A DNA stretch of 27,965 nucleotides from Chitinophagaceae bacterium (GTDB taxonomy: Bacteria; Bacteroidota; Bacteroidia; Chitinophagales; Chitinophagaceae). The stretch lies in contig CANKGM010000004.1 of NCBI GenBank assembly GCA_947481355.1, positions 1 through 27,965 of the forward strand, written 5' to 3'. A program made the position numbers and the translations under genes. Below the pieces are notes generated by a model, which searched no databases, was not told the origin of the DNA, and saw only the letters and a list, made by a program, of their open reading frames with translations. Each line of letters begins with the position of its first letter. The stretch's first letter is position 1. Shown piece by piece: positions 1 to 6,576 of this stretch.

Positions 1-1695
1 AAAGCTTCCATCTTGACGCTGCTGAACAATCACACCAATACGATTTGAATATTGAAGAATATATCCACTAAAATCAAACAAAAGTATTTCGGACATCTTT
101 CCACGATACCCTAAGTCGACATTATACCCTTTGGCATCTGTTAAGTTTTGATCAATCAAATCTGACGTTGGTGGTGCTGTTAAATCAGCAAACTGAACTG
201 GTCTATACGCTTGTGAAATATTAGCATACAACTCAGTATTAAATTTCATTCTATATGAAAGCCCCATTCCACTTAATAAAAATTTACGCTGCTTGGATAA
301 ATCTTGAAGTAAAATCTCATTATTGTCTTTAAACCCATTACGCCCAGCTGCACTTCCTTTAATATACTCTACCCTCACCCCAGGTATTATAGAAAACCGA
401 TTCCCGAGTCTAAAAATCTGTTCTGCGAATAGGGCTGCATTACTAGAAGCAAAATCGATATCCTTAGTCCAAACACCTCCTTCTAAATACATATCACAGG
501 TTGACCCTACACTGCCTTTCCCATCCGCGACATAGCGATTGGTATTGCCATGATAAAGTCGACCCCCTATTAATATCGAATTAGAAAGTCCAAATAAACT
601 ATAATCAACCAAGTACTTCGCCTCAGCGCCAACATTTCTATATTTATCTGTATTGAGGTTTCGAGGATTATAGTGTCCCGTCATCGGATTAATGCTATCG
701 GCGGTCAGGATTCCACCTACTGGCATGTAGCCTACACTATTTCGATCTCCTAAAACATTAAATAGTTTTACTTCTATCCTAGAATTATTGTTTATCGAAT
801 ACTTTGCCATCAAAGCAGATGTTAGCCAGGTAACATCAAACCAATTTCTACTTCGATAACTCTGCTTTATATCTTGAGAAAGTTGAGCATCGGTTAATCC
901 ACCGGGTTGCTGACTTCGAATATGTGAACGCATCACTTCAGCGGTTAGCGTTAATTTGGAGTTAGGTAAGTACGTTACTGTTGAAAATGCAGTATTGGTA
1001 TAAAATCGACTATTTTGCCGATACCCCTCTGCATTTCGGTGATCAAAGAATGTATAATAATGAATCTTCTTTTTCTTTCCTCCAATAGCATTGAATGTAT
1101 TAAACATACCATTACTGCCTATGCTCTGATGAGCTTCAATCTTTATCGGATCTTCTATATCACTGCCATTTCGTAAAATATAATTAATCATCCCACCAAA
1201 CTGAGGACCATATTGCAAAGAGCCCTGACCCCTTACAACTTCTATACGCTGAACAGCCTGCAAAGGCGGATTATAATAGGCTTCAGGATATCCATATGGA
1301 TCAGCAGAAATATCATATCCATTCTGACGAATATTAAATTCCCAACTCCGATTTGGACTTAATCCTCGTGATGCAATACCAATTTGAATTCCACTTCCAT
1401 CACTCTCCCAGACATGGATGCCCGGAACTTTTGCCATCACTTGACGCATCGTGTTCATCACCACATTGCCTTTTACATTATCAAGTAAGATGAGTGATGT
1501 TTTTTTTCCAGCATAAATAGATGTTCCGATGATATCGGGCAACAATTGAACATCCCTTTTACTACTCCTTCCAACAACGTTGATATCAGGTAAATACCTA
1601 TACGCAGAGTCACCTATAACGTTATTGTCAACCTGCGAGAAACTAAAAAGGGAAATGAATAAAAATCCAACACTACAAAAAGATAACCTCCACAT
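1..1695 (-). CDS. FecA-type TonB-dependent outer-membrane receptor, 3' end beyond window
   Basis: Reading the minus strand from an ATG at 1695 gives an open frame of 565 codons to the left edge, with no stop, so the C-terminal part of the barrel is missing. Residues 1-21 look like a signal peptide ending SFSFSQ. A plug domain follows (about 75-175), with PGIHVWESDGSG (91-102), SRGLSPNRSWEFN (109-121), DPYGYPEAYYNPP (132-144) and RIEVVRGQGSLQYGPQFGG (150-168). These match the plug of FecA-like ferric citrate/siderophore receptors. The remainder reads as beta-barrel strands (for example IGGRLYHGNT). The family imports Fe(III)-chelates across the outer membrane using TonB-ExbBD. The iron ligand is inferred from resemblance only; no sigma/anti-sigma pair is visible here. 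I see no N-terminal carboxypeptidase-like repeat domain of the SusC kind, so it is not a SusC-type protein. Confidence 0.88.
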   Translation of the reverse strand, partial: MWRLSFCSVGFLFISLFSFSQVDNNVIGDSAYRYLPDINVVGRSSKRDVQLLPDIIGTSIYAGKKTSLILLDNVKGNVVMNTMRQVMAKVPGIHVWESDGSGIQIGIASRGLSPNRSWEFNIRQNGYDISADPYGYPEAYYNPPLQAVQRIEVVRGQGSLQYGPQFGGMINYILRNGSDIEDPIKIEAHQSIGSNGMFNTFNAIGGKKKKIHYYTFFDHRNAEGYRQNSRFYTNTAFSTVTYLPNSKLTLTAEVMRSHIRSQQPGGLTDAQLSQDIKQSYRSRNWFDVTWLTSALMAKYSINNNSRIEVKLFNVLGDRNSVGYMPVGGILTADSINPMTGHYNPRNLNTDKYRNVGAEAKYLVDYSLFGLSNSILIGGRLYHGNTNRYVADGKGSVGSTCDMYLEGGVWTKDIDFASSNAALFAEQIFRLGNRFSIIPGVRVEYIKGSAAGRNGFKDNNEILLQDLSKQRKFLLSGMGLSYRMKFNTELYANISQAYRPVQFADLTAPPTSDLIDQNLTDAKGYNVDLGYRGKMSEILLFDFSGYILQYSNRIGVIVQQRQDGSF

Positions 1696-1797
1696 TACAC
1701 GTAAATATTTCCACGAAATTCATTCATGGAGAAATGTAGCCTTTACGAAATATGGAAATCCGATTTTCGAATTAAGGAAATTTCAATATAAACTGAA

Positions 1798-1816
1798 TAA
1801 ACCTCAAGAGGGTTTA
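1798..1816 (-). terminator. Weak hairpin downstream of the PhyH-type gene
   Basis: On the minus strand, 20 bp past the PhyH stop, the arms TAAACC and GGTTTA form a 6-bp stem around a 7-nt loop. The run of T after it is poor (ATTC). It could end the rbp-phyH transcript before the receptor gene, but is a marginal terminator by sequence. Confidence 0.3.
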
Positions 1817-1836
1817 TCAAAACAGTAGTTGATTGA

Positions 1837-2661
1837 TTAGTTGGAAGAATACAAAACAGGATTAATGGGACTATTCACAACCTCGCCAATTACAGCACCA
1901 GGGCACCATGTAATCCAATCCAATTGCTGATTTTTATTTTCAGGTGCTTTTAATTCCATGTCTTTGTCCATGTAAATCATAGTCATCACCTTCCTCATTT
2001 TATCTGTAACATTCGGTCCAGCACGATGGTACAACCAACCCATATGAAAACTAATTTCGCCTAGTCCAAATGGTTCAACAACATGGTTGAATCCAAGTTC
2101 TTTTAATTTAGCTTCTAAGAAATTCTGACTTTCATCGCTAATCTCTTTATCTCTACCTTCAGTCAATTGAAAACTTCCAGAACTGAATTCCAATGGTCCC
2201 AATTCGAATGGAGTTTCCTGTAACGGAATCCATGCAGTAATGGTTCTATCAGTTGATAAAGGCCAGTAGTATTGATCCGCATGCCATGGTGTATGTCCGC
2301 CACTTGGCTCTTTATACAATGCTTGGTCATGGTATAGCCTAACACCTTCTACTTGAAGAAGATCAGCTGCAATTTTGGCTAGTCGTTTACTAAAGACTAC
2401 TTGTTTAACTTCCTCAGAGTTCCGCCAAATGTTCATGATCTGCAAGAACGCCTTACCGTATGTATCCCTATCTTCCATCGACAGGTGTTGTGTATTTAAA
2501 CGCGTTACTTCTGCAGAAACAACTTCGTCAATAAAATCAATTACGGCTTTTGAGAAAACGTGCTTGATTTTTATAAAGCCATTTTCTTTGAAAAAATCCA
2601 CTTGTGCTGAGGTAAGACTCATTGGCTCATTGAGCTCCTGTAAAATAGTAGCAGGGATCAT
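1837..2661 (-). CDS. Phytanoyl-CoA dioxygenase (PhyH) family Fe(II)/2-oxoglutarate oxygenase
   Basis: The 274-residue protein has the double-stranded beta-helix signature of PhyH-type oxygenases: HAD at 127-129 gives the first His and the Asp, YHRAGPN at 211-217 gives the distal His212, and Arg223 is placed to bind 2-oxoglutarate. GHTPWHADQYYWPL (122-135) is typical of the bacterial PhyH branch. The family hydroxylates small molecules with Fe(II), O2 and 2-oxoglutarate; members act on acyl-CoAs, ectoine, halogenation substrates and others, so the substrate is unknown. No signal peptide, so cytoplasmic. A second ATG at residue 14 (MSLTSAQVDFF) begins where family similarity starts and may be the real start. 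It lies 24 bp after the RRM gene and is probably co-transcribed with it, though no functional link is evident. Confidence 0.85.
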   Translation of the reverse strand: MIPATILQELNEPMSLTSAQVDFFKENGFIKIKHVFSKAVIDFIDEVVSAEVTRLNTQHLSMEDRDTYGKAFLQIMNIWRNSEEVKQVVFSKRLAKIAADLLQVEGVRLYHDQALYKEPSGGHTPWHADQYYWPLSTDRTITAWIPLQETPFELGPLEFSSGSFQLTEGRDKEISDESQNFLEAKLKELGFNHVVEPFGLGEISFHMGWLYHRAGPNVTDKMRKVMTMIYMDKDMELKAPENKNQQLDWITWCPGAVIGEVVNSPINPVLYSSN

Positions 2662-2685
2662 AGCTGACTTATTTTAAAAATATAA

Positions 2686-2985
2686 TTAGTATCTGTTAGG
2701 TCCGCTTGGTCTGCGATTTGCACCACCGCCAGATCCACCAGATGAACGCTCTTCTGCAGCTTTTACTACCAATGGTTTTTTACCAAGATTAATATCGTTC
2801 AAGTTTTCAATCGCGTCTTTTGCTTCGTCAGCATTTGGCATATCAACAAAACCAAATCCACGACTTTTGCCCGTCTCTTTATCGAGTGCAACCTTAGCCG
2901 TTTTCACTTGACCGAATTTTTCAAAAATCTCTTCCAATTCAGCATCATCAAGATCGTAAGGAAGGCCTGCAACAAAAATATTCAT
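2686..2985 (-). CDS. Small RRM-domain RNA-binding protein
   Basis: A 99-residue protein consisting of one RNA recognition motif and a short Gly/Arg-rich tail. RNP2 is NIFVAGL (2-8) and RNP1 is KSRGFGFV (40-47), with the two aromatic residues that stack on RNA. The tail from about residue 80 (SSGGSGGGANRRPSGPNRY) resembles the glycine-rich tails of cyanobacterial Rbp and Bacteroidota RRM proteins. Such proteins bind single-stranded RNA in the cytoplasm and are often cold-induced or abundant; a recent view is that they act as broad post-transcriptional regulators in Bacteroidota, where Hfq is often absent. The start is firm because RNP2 begins at residue 2. The gene is transcribed away from mgtC through a 119-bp divergent region and appears to lead the transcript containing the PhyH gene. 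Confidence 0.93.
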   Translation of the reverse strand: MNIFVAGLPYDLDDAELEEIFEKFGQVKTAKVALDKETGKSRGFGFVDMPNADEAKDAIENLNDINLGKKPLVVKAAEERSSGGSGGGANRRPSGPNRY

Positions 2986-3062
2986 AAAAATTTCTTTGCA
3001 TGAAGTTAATTAAAGAATGCCTTTTATTATAAAATATTAATACAAAATAATAGAATCACTCC

Positions 3063-3082
3063 AAATCAATATAAATTGATTT
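3063..3082. promoter_or_regulatory. 8-bp perfect inverted repeat in the rbp/mgtC divergent region
   Basis: AAATCAAT (3063-3070) and ATTGATTT (3075-3082) are perfect inverted arms with a 4-bp spacer, lying 23 bp before the mgtC start and 78 bp before the RRM gene on the other strand. This is the size and position of an operator for a dimeric regulator. In sequence this AT-rich such a palindrome can arise by chance, so the call is tentative. Confidence 0.25.
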
Positions 3083-3104
3083 ACATTTCATCAAATAATA
3101 TAGG

Positions 3105-3569
3105 ATGGAGCTTGCAATTGACCAATACGATTTACTTTTTCATAGACTTTTACCACAATTTTTCACCGCAACATTATGTGGATTCGTAGTAGGCTATGGG
3201 CGAGAAGTAAGACATAAGCCAGCAGGTATTCGCACCATCATTTTGATTTCAATTGGATGTACTCTTTATGCATCGATTGGATTTTTTCTCGCTGAAAAAT
3301 ACCCAACAATCGACCCTACTAGAATAATTGGACAAATAGCTACAGGAATAGGTTTTTTGGGTGCTGGTGCTATCGTCAAATCAAATAATAAAGTTACAGG
3401 TGTAACCACTGCCGCATTCATTTGGGCAATGAGTGGAATAAGCATTCTTATTGGAAGCAACCTTTACTTAATACCAATCGTTCTAACCCTATTATTAGTT
3501 GGTGTGATATGGATATTTGAGATGATTGAAAAGAAGTTGAATATTAACTATAAGGAAGATGCAGATTGA
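3105..3569 (+). CDS. MgtC/SapB family inner-membrane protein
   Basis: The 154-residue protein has the MgtC/SapB membrane domain: GREVRHKPAGIRT (32-44) with the conserved Arg-Glu and G-[IL]-R-T, then QIATGIGFLGAGAIVKS (77-93) and VTGVTTAAFIWAMSG (97-111), which form the conserved central helices. About four to five membrane segments are visible, the last at about 121-142. It lacks the C-terminal ACT-like cytoplasmic domain of Salmonella MgtC, so it is the short SapB-like form. MgtC proteins are tied to low Mg2+ survival and to inhibition of the F1Fo ATP synthase in pathogens; the role of short homologues in free-living Bacteroidota is unknown. It stands alone, divergent from the RRM gene and convergent with ppc. 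No Mg2+-sensing leader was recognised in the 119 bp upstream. Confidence 0.9.
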   Translation: MELAIDQYDLLFHRLLPQFFTATLCGFVVGYGREVRHKPAGIRTIILISIGCTLYASIGFFLAEKYPTIDPTRIIGQIATGIGFLGAGAIVKSNNKVTGVTTAAFIWAMSGISILIGSNLYLIPIVLTLLLVGVIWIFEMIEKKLNINYKEDAD

Positions 3570-3570
3570 A

Positions 3571-3730
3571 GTTAAATGTTAGACGATAGAGGTTAGGGGT
3601 TAGAAGTTAGACGTTAGAAGTTAGAAGTTAGACAATAGAGGTTAGGCAAGAGTCAAATCCTAACGTCTAATTACGATGATAGAGGCTAGGCAGATGTCCT
3701 AACGTCTAACACCTAACTACTAACATCTAA
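3571..3730. repeat. Degenerate 7-bp tandem repeat array in two opposing orientations
   Basis: From 3571 to 3654 the sequence divides into twelve consecutive 7-bp units, most of the form GTTAGAN (for example 3578, 3599, 3606, 3613, 3620 and 3627). From 3660 to 3727 the same unit recurs in reverse orientation (TAACGTC, TAACACC, TAACTAC, TAACATC). GTTAGACGTTAG (3606-3617) is perfectly complementary to CTAACGTCTAAC (3699-3710), and the shorter arm at 3660-3669 also matches, so the RNA of either strand could fold into a long imperfect stem. The array starts 2 bp after the mgtC stop and ends at the ppc stop. It probably serves as a bidirectional terminator or barrier between convergent genes; it may also vary in copy number. 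Confidence 0.8.
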
Positions 3731-6310
3731 TTAAGCTGAATTCCTCCCCGCATTAATGATACCAAAAGAGCAACGCATCACCAACTTCTCATAAGCCTTC
3801 CTTGTTGGAGATTCAACGCCTTTTTCATCCATCTCCCTCACTTTCGTGATGGCATATTGCTGAATGGTAGTTAAGGGAAGGACTATGCGTTCACGGGTCT
3901 GTATAGATATTTGCTCAATCGGATAATCAGCCATCAATTCTGTTTTTCCAGAAAGCATTAGGATATATCGTTTAGTTAGCTCAAACTCAGATTCAATACT
4001 TCTCCAAAGTTCGCCATAGATTGGATGATCTGCAATAAATGCTGTTAATGGGAAAAAGCACTTCTTCATTGCCATTTCACAGTTATCAATCAATGTTCTG
4101 AAGAATGCCGAACGCCTGTACAACGCCCTAAGATCAGGCATTACACCAAGCTCATCCATTTTTTTCAATGCAGTGCCTACACCATAATATCCTGTTACAT
4201 TCTGCTTCAATTGACTCCATGCACCCACAAACGGAATCGCTCTCAAATCATTCAATGATAACTTTGAAGTAGCTCCTCTCTTTGTCGGTCTGCTTCCAAT
4301 ATTAGTTTCAGCGTAAAAACGAAGGGGGCTTACATGCATTAAGTAATCTAAAAAATGCGGATGATCCTTGAGGCTCTTATATGAATTATAACTTTCGTCA
4401 GCCAGTTGCTGCATCAGGTCTTTTTCTTGATCGCTAAACGTGCTTTTACCATCAGAAAAAAGATCGTTGCCAATTCCAGCATTAATAAGTTGCTCAATAT
4501 TAAATTGTGCAGCATCGGTAGTTCCAAAGTTTGAACTAACGGTTTGTCCTTGAACAGTCAACTGTATCTCTTTATTAGCGATATCACTACCCATGGAAGC
4601 ATAAAACTTATGCGTCTTTCCTCCACCTCTTGCAGGAGGGCCTCCCCTGCCATCAAAAAAGATAATATCAATACCAAATTTTGCTGAGACAGATGTCAAT
4701 TCTTGCTTTGCTTTGTAAATACTGTAGTTTGCCATCATGTACCCACCATCTTTTGTTCCATCGCTAAAACCAAGCATTACAGTCTGACGTTGACCTCGTC
4801 GCTTTAAATGATCCTTATATAATGGGAAACTATATAATTCACTCATCACTTTTGCTGCCTTTTTCAAGTCGTCAATCGTTTCAAAAAGGGGAATGATATC
4901 TACCGAAATAGCATCTCTTTTCCAACCACCAAATACAAAAAGTCCAAATACTTCTAGAATATTAACAGCACTATTACACTGACTGATGATATAACGTTCA
5001 CAACCTGCCTTTCCATTAAAGCTTTGAATATCTTTTATGCTTTTTACAGATTGTAAAGTATCAGACACAATAGAATCCATTTCAGGCGTTAGCTCGACAG
5101 TTGTATTCAATGTAGAAAGCCATTTGATTTTTTCTTCATCAGTCATATCAACATAAGCAACGTTACCTATATTTACATGGGTAGAAAGTTCTTTAATCAC
5201 TTTAGTATGGACTGCGCTATCTTGACGAATATCCAAAGATGCAAAATGCAATCCAAAAAGCTGGACTCTGCTAATTAATCCGTCGACTAAATTCAAGAAG
5301 AGGCTATTGTGGTTATATACAATTGTTTCCCTAATTTCTTGTAATGTTTTTAAAATCTCTTCTTTGGAAAGGTTGGTTCGCTGACCTGGAATGAAAATGT
5401 TATTGTATAGCTTTTTTTCTAGATCAAGCAGCTTGCCATCAACCCCTTCAAACGTCAATCTTCTCCTCAGTTTTCTAATATCGAGATAATAACATTTTAT
5501 AATACTGCCGCGAAGCGCTTCAGCCACATTCAAAGTAATATCACTGGTAACGAATGGATTTCCATCGCGATCACCACCAGGCCAAAAACCCATGGTGATT
5601 ATCGGATTAGATGGATCGAATGAATCAGGGTATTGATTCTTTAATGTTGACACAATCTTTCCACTCGCGGCATAAAATACATTTTCAAGATACCATACAA
5701 GACTAATTGCCTCATCGAATGGAGTAGGCTTTTTCTTATTAAAAAATGGTGTTTTACCTAATTGCTGAAGGAAGATATTGATTTGATTTAAATCATTTTC
5801 TGCGATGGCCTTGGACAAATCATTAATAATACCCAACACGGATCCTGGGTAGAACTGAGTAGGATGTGCAGTGAGCACTAAACGAACAGCAAATTCTTTT
5901 AGTTTTTTCTGTAATGCCAATCCTTTATCATGCTGCCCCACTTCGCCTTCAAGATGCTTTAGTGTACCTAACCCCTTCATGTCATTCAACCGGGGAAACG
6001 CTGCATCCTCTAAGGCGTCAAAAAGGACTACTTGACGCTCCACATATTGAACAACCCTGAAGAGCAAGTCAAGCTGTTGCTGTTCGTTGGTATAGGTAGT
6101 GTGACGAGCAAAGAAATCAGCTAGGATTTCAACAGGACTCATCTTCTTTTTAAATCCTTCTTCGCAATTGGATTGAAGTAAAGAAAGTAGAATGCCTGTC
6201 TTTTCAATTTTATGAAAGGGAAGGGATGTAAATAGGCTATTATAGAGTTGAAACTTAATGCCCACCTCGCTGTTAAATTTCCGCATTTCCACTGCTGACG
6301 ATTGATACAT
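3731..6310 (-). CDS. ppc: Phosphoenolpyruvate carboxylase
   Basis: The 859-residue enzyme carboxylates PEP with bicarbonate to oxaloacetate, refilling the TCA cycle and feeding aspartate-family synthesis. Signatures in order: VLTAHPT (145-151) with catalytic His149; GFWPGGDRDGNPF (241-253); LGFSDGTKDGG (513-523); FFDGRGGPPARGGG (551-564), matching the catalytic FHGRGG...RGGG loop; LTVQGQT (584-590); and SRPTKR (673-678). Length fits the family (about 850-950). Departures from the Escherichia coli form include FFDGRGGPPA for FHGRGGTVG, LGFSDGTKDGG for LGYSDSNKDGG, and a C-terminus GRNSA in place of RNTG; I believe these belong to the divergent Bacteroidota branch. The start could instead be Met9. 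The upstream 266 bp is shared with the divergent threonine operon, an arrangement that would suit joint control of aspartate supply and use. Confidence 0.93.
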   Translation of the reverse strand: MYQSSAVEMRKFNSEVGIKFQLYNSLFTSLPFHKIEKTGILLSLLQSNCEEGFKKKMSPVEILADFFARHTTYTNEQQQLDLLFRVVQYVERQVVLFDALEDAAFPRLNDMKGLGTLKHLEGEVGQHDKGLALQKKLKEFAVRLVLTAHPTQFYPGSVLGIINDLSKAIAENDLNQINIFLQQLGKTPFFNKKKPTPFDEAISLVWYLENVFYAASGKIVSTLKNQYPDSFDPSNPIITMGFWPGGDRDGNPFVTSDITLNVAEALRGSIIKCYYLDIRKLRRRLTFEGVDGKLLDLEKKLYNNIFIPGQRTNLSKEEILKTLQEIRETIVYNHNSLFLNLVDGLISRVQLFGLHFASLDIRQDSAVHTKVIKELSTHVNIGNVAYVDMTDEEKIKWLSTLNTTVELTPEMDSIVSDTLQSVKSIKDIQSFNGKAGCERYIISQCNSAVNILEVFGLFVFGGWKRDAISVDIIPLFETIDDLKKAAKVMSELYSFPLYKDHLKRRGQRQTVMLGFSDGTKDGGYMMANYSIYKAKQELTSVSAKFGIDIIFFDGRGGPPARGGGKTHKFYASMGSDIANKEIQLTVQGQTVSSNFGTTDAAQFNIEQLINAGIGNDLFSDGKSTFSDQEKDLMQQLADESYNSYKSLKDHPHFLDYLMHVSPLRFYAETNIGSRPTKRGATSKLSLNDLRAIPFVGAWSQLKQNVTGYYGVGTALKKMDELGVMPDLRALYRRSAFFRTLIDNCEMAMKKCFFPLTAFIADHPIYGELWRSIESEFELTKRYILMLSGKTELMADYPIEQISIQTRERIVLPLTTIQQYAITKVREMDEKGVESPTRKAYEKLVMRCSFGIINAGRNSA

Positions 6311-6383
6311 GATATTATATTAATGATTTAGGGCAGGCAATCGAGTAAAAATAAAAAAAAAATCGCAAATACCTCTTTCTCCT

Positions 6384-6391
6384 TAACTTTG
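6384..6391 (+). promoter_or_regulatory. Candidate -7 element (TAnnTTTG) of the threonine operon
   Basis: TAACTTTG matches the Bacteroidota -7 consensus TAnnTTTG exactly and ends 12 bp before the leader ATG, giving a very short 5' untranslated region. No TTTG is seen at the -33 position, so the promoter is only half supported. Confidence 0.4.
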
Positions 6392-6403
6392 AACATCAAA
6401 ACC

Positions 6404-6490
6404 ATGGCAGGAAGATACCCATATATTACATTATTCCCATTACAGACAATAACTGTAACAACTGCCACGTTCACTACAACAACCCGTTAG
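6404..6490 (+). CDS. thrL: Thr-rich leader peptide of the threonine operon
   Basis: An ATG at 6404 opens a 28-codon frame ending TAG at 6488-6490. Ten of the 28 residues are Thr (positions 9, 15, 17, 19, 20, 22 and 24-27, the last four consecutive), and there are two Ile. The C-terminal part reads TITVTTATFTTTTR, closely resembling in character the E. coli ThrL leader, which is also rich in Thr and Ile. The frame lies 86 bp before thrA and just after a TAnnTTTG element. By analogy, ribosome stalling at Thr codons when charged tRNA-Thr is scarce would control thrABC. A 5-bp hairpin (AACCC 6481-6485 with GGGTT 6490-6494) spans the stop codon, and another (GGATT 6539-6543 with AATCC 6550-6554) lies further on. 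Neither is followed by a T run, so the exact switch (termination or translation initiation) is unresolved. Confidence 0.8.
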   Translation: MAGRYPYITLFPLQTITVTTATFTTTTR

Positions 6491-6576
6491 GGTTTAATAA
6501 TTCCATATTACCAAAGGGCATTTGCTAAAACATAATCAGGATTCTGAAAAATCCATCATACAATATCTTAAACATC

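Noticed and set aside
323..535. A 70-codon plus-strand frame near the left edge
   Set aside because: Antisense to the TonB-dependent receptor barrel, with no support of its own.
1580..1828. An 82-codon open frame on the plus strand
   Set aside because: It largely lies antisense over the receptor's signal peptide and N-terminus, resembles nothing, and its sequence is explained by the minus-strand receptor frame.
2375..2677. A 100-codon plus-strand frame
   Set aside because: Entirely antisense to the PhyH-type gene, whose motifs are unambiguous; no recognisable domain.
3571..3730. CRISPR-like array
   Set aside because: Units are 7 bp, contiguous and degenerate with no unique spacers, and no cas gene is present.
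6481..6494. Attenuator terminator hairpin of the thr leader (AACCC/GGGTT)
   Set aside because: Only 5 bp, overlaps the leader stop codon where a ribosome would melt it, and no T run follows; kept as a possible pause structure, not called as a terminator.
6404..6576. T-box or metabolite riboswitch upstream of thrA
   Set aside because: No T-box sequence, no specifier loop layout and no known riboswitch core were seen; the Thr-rich reading frame explains the region better.
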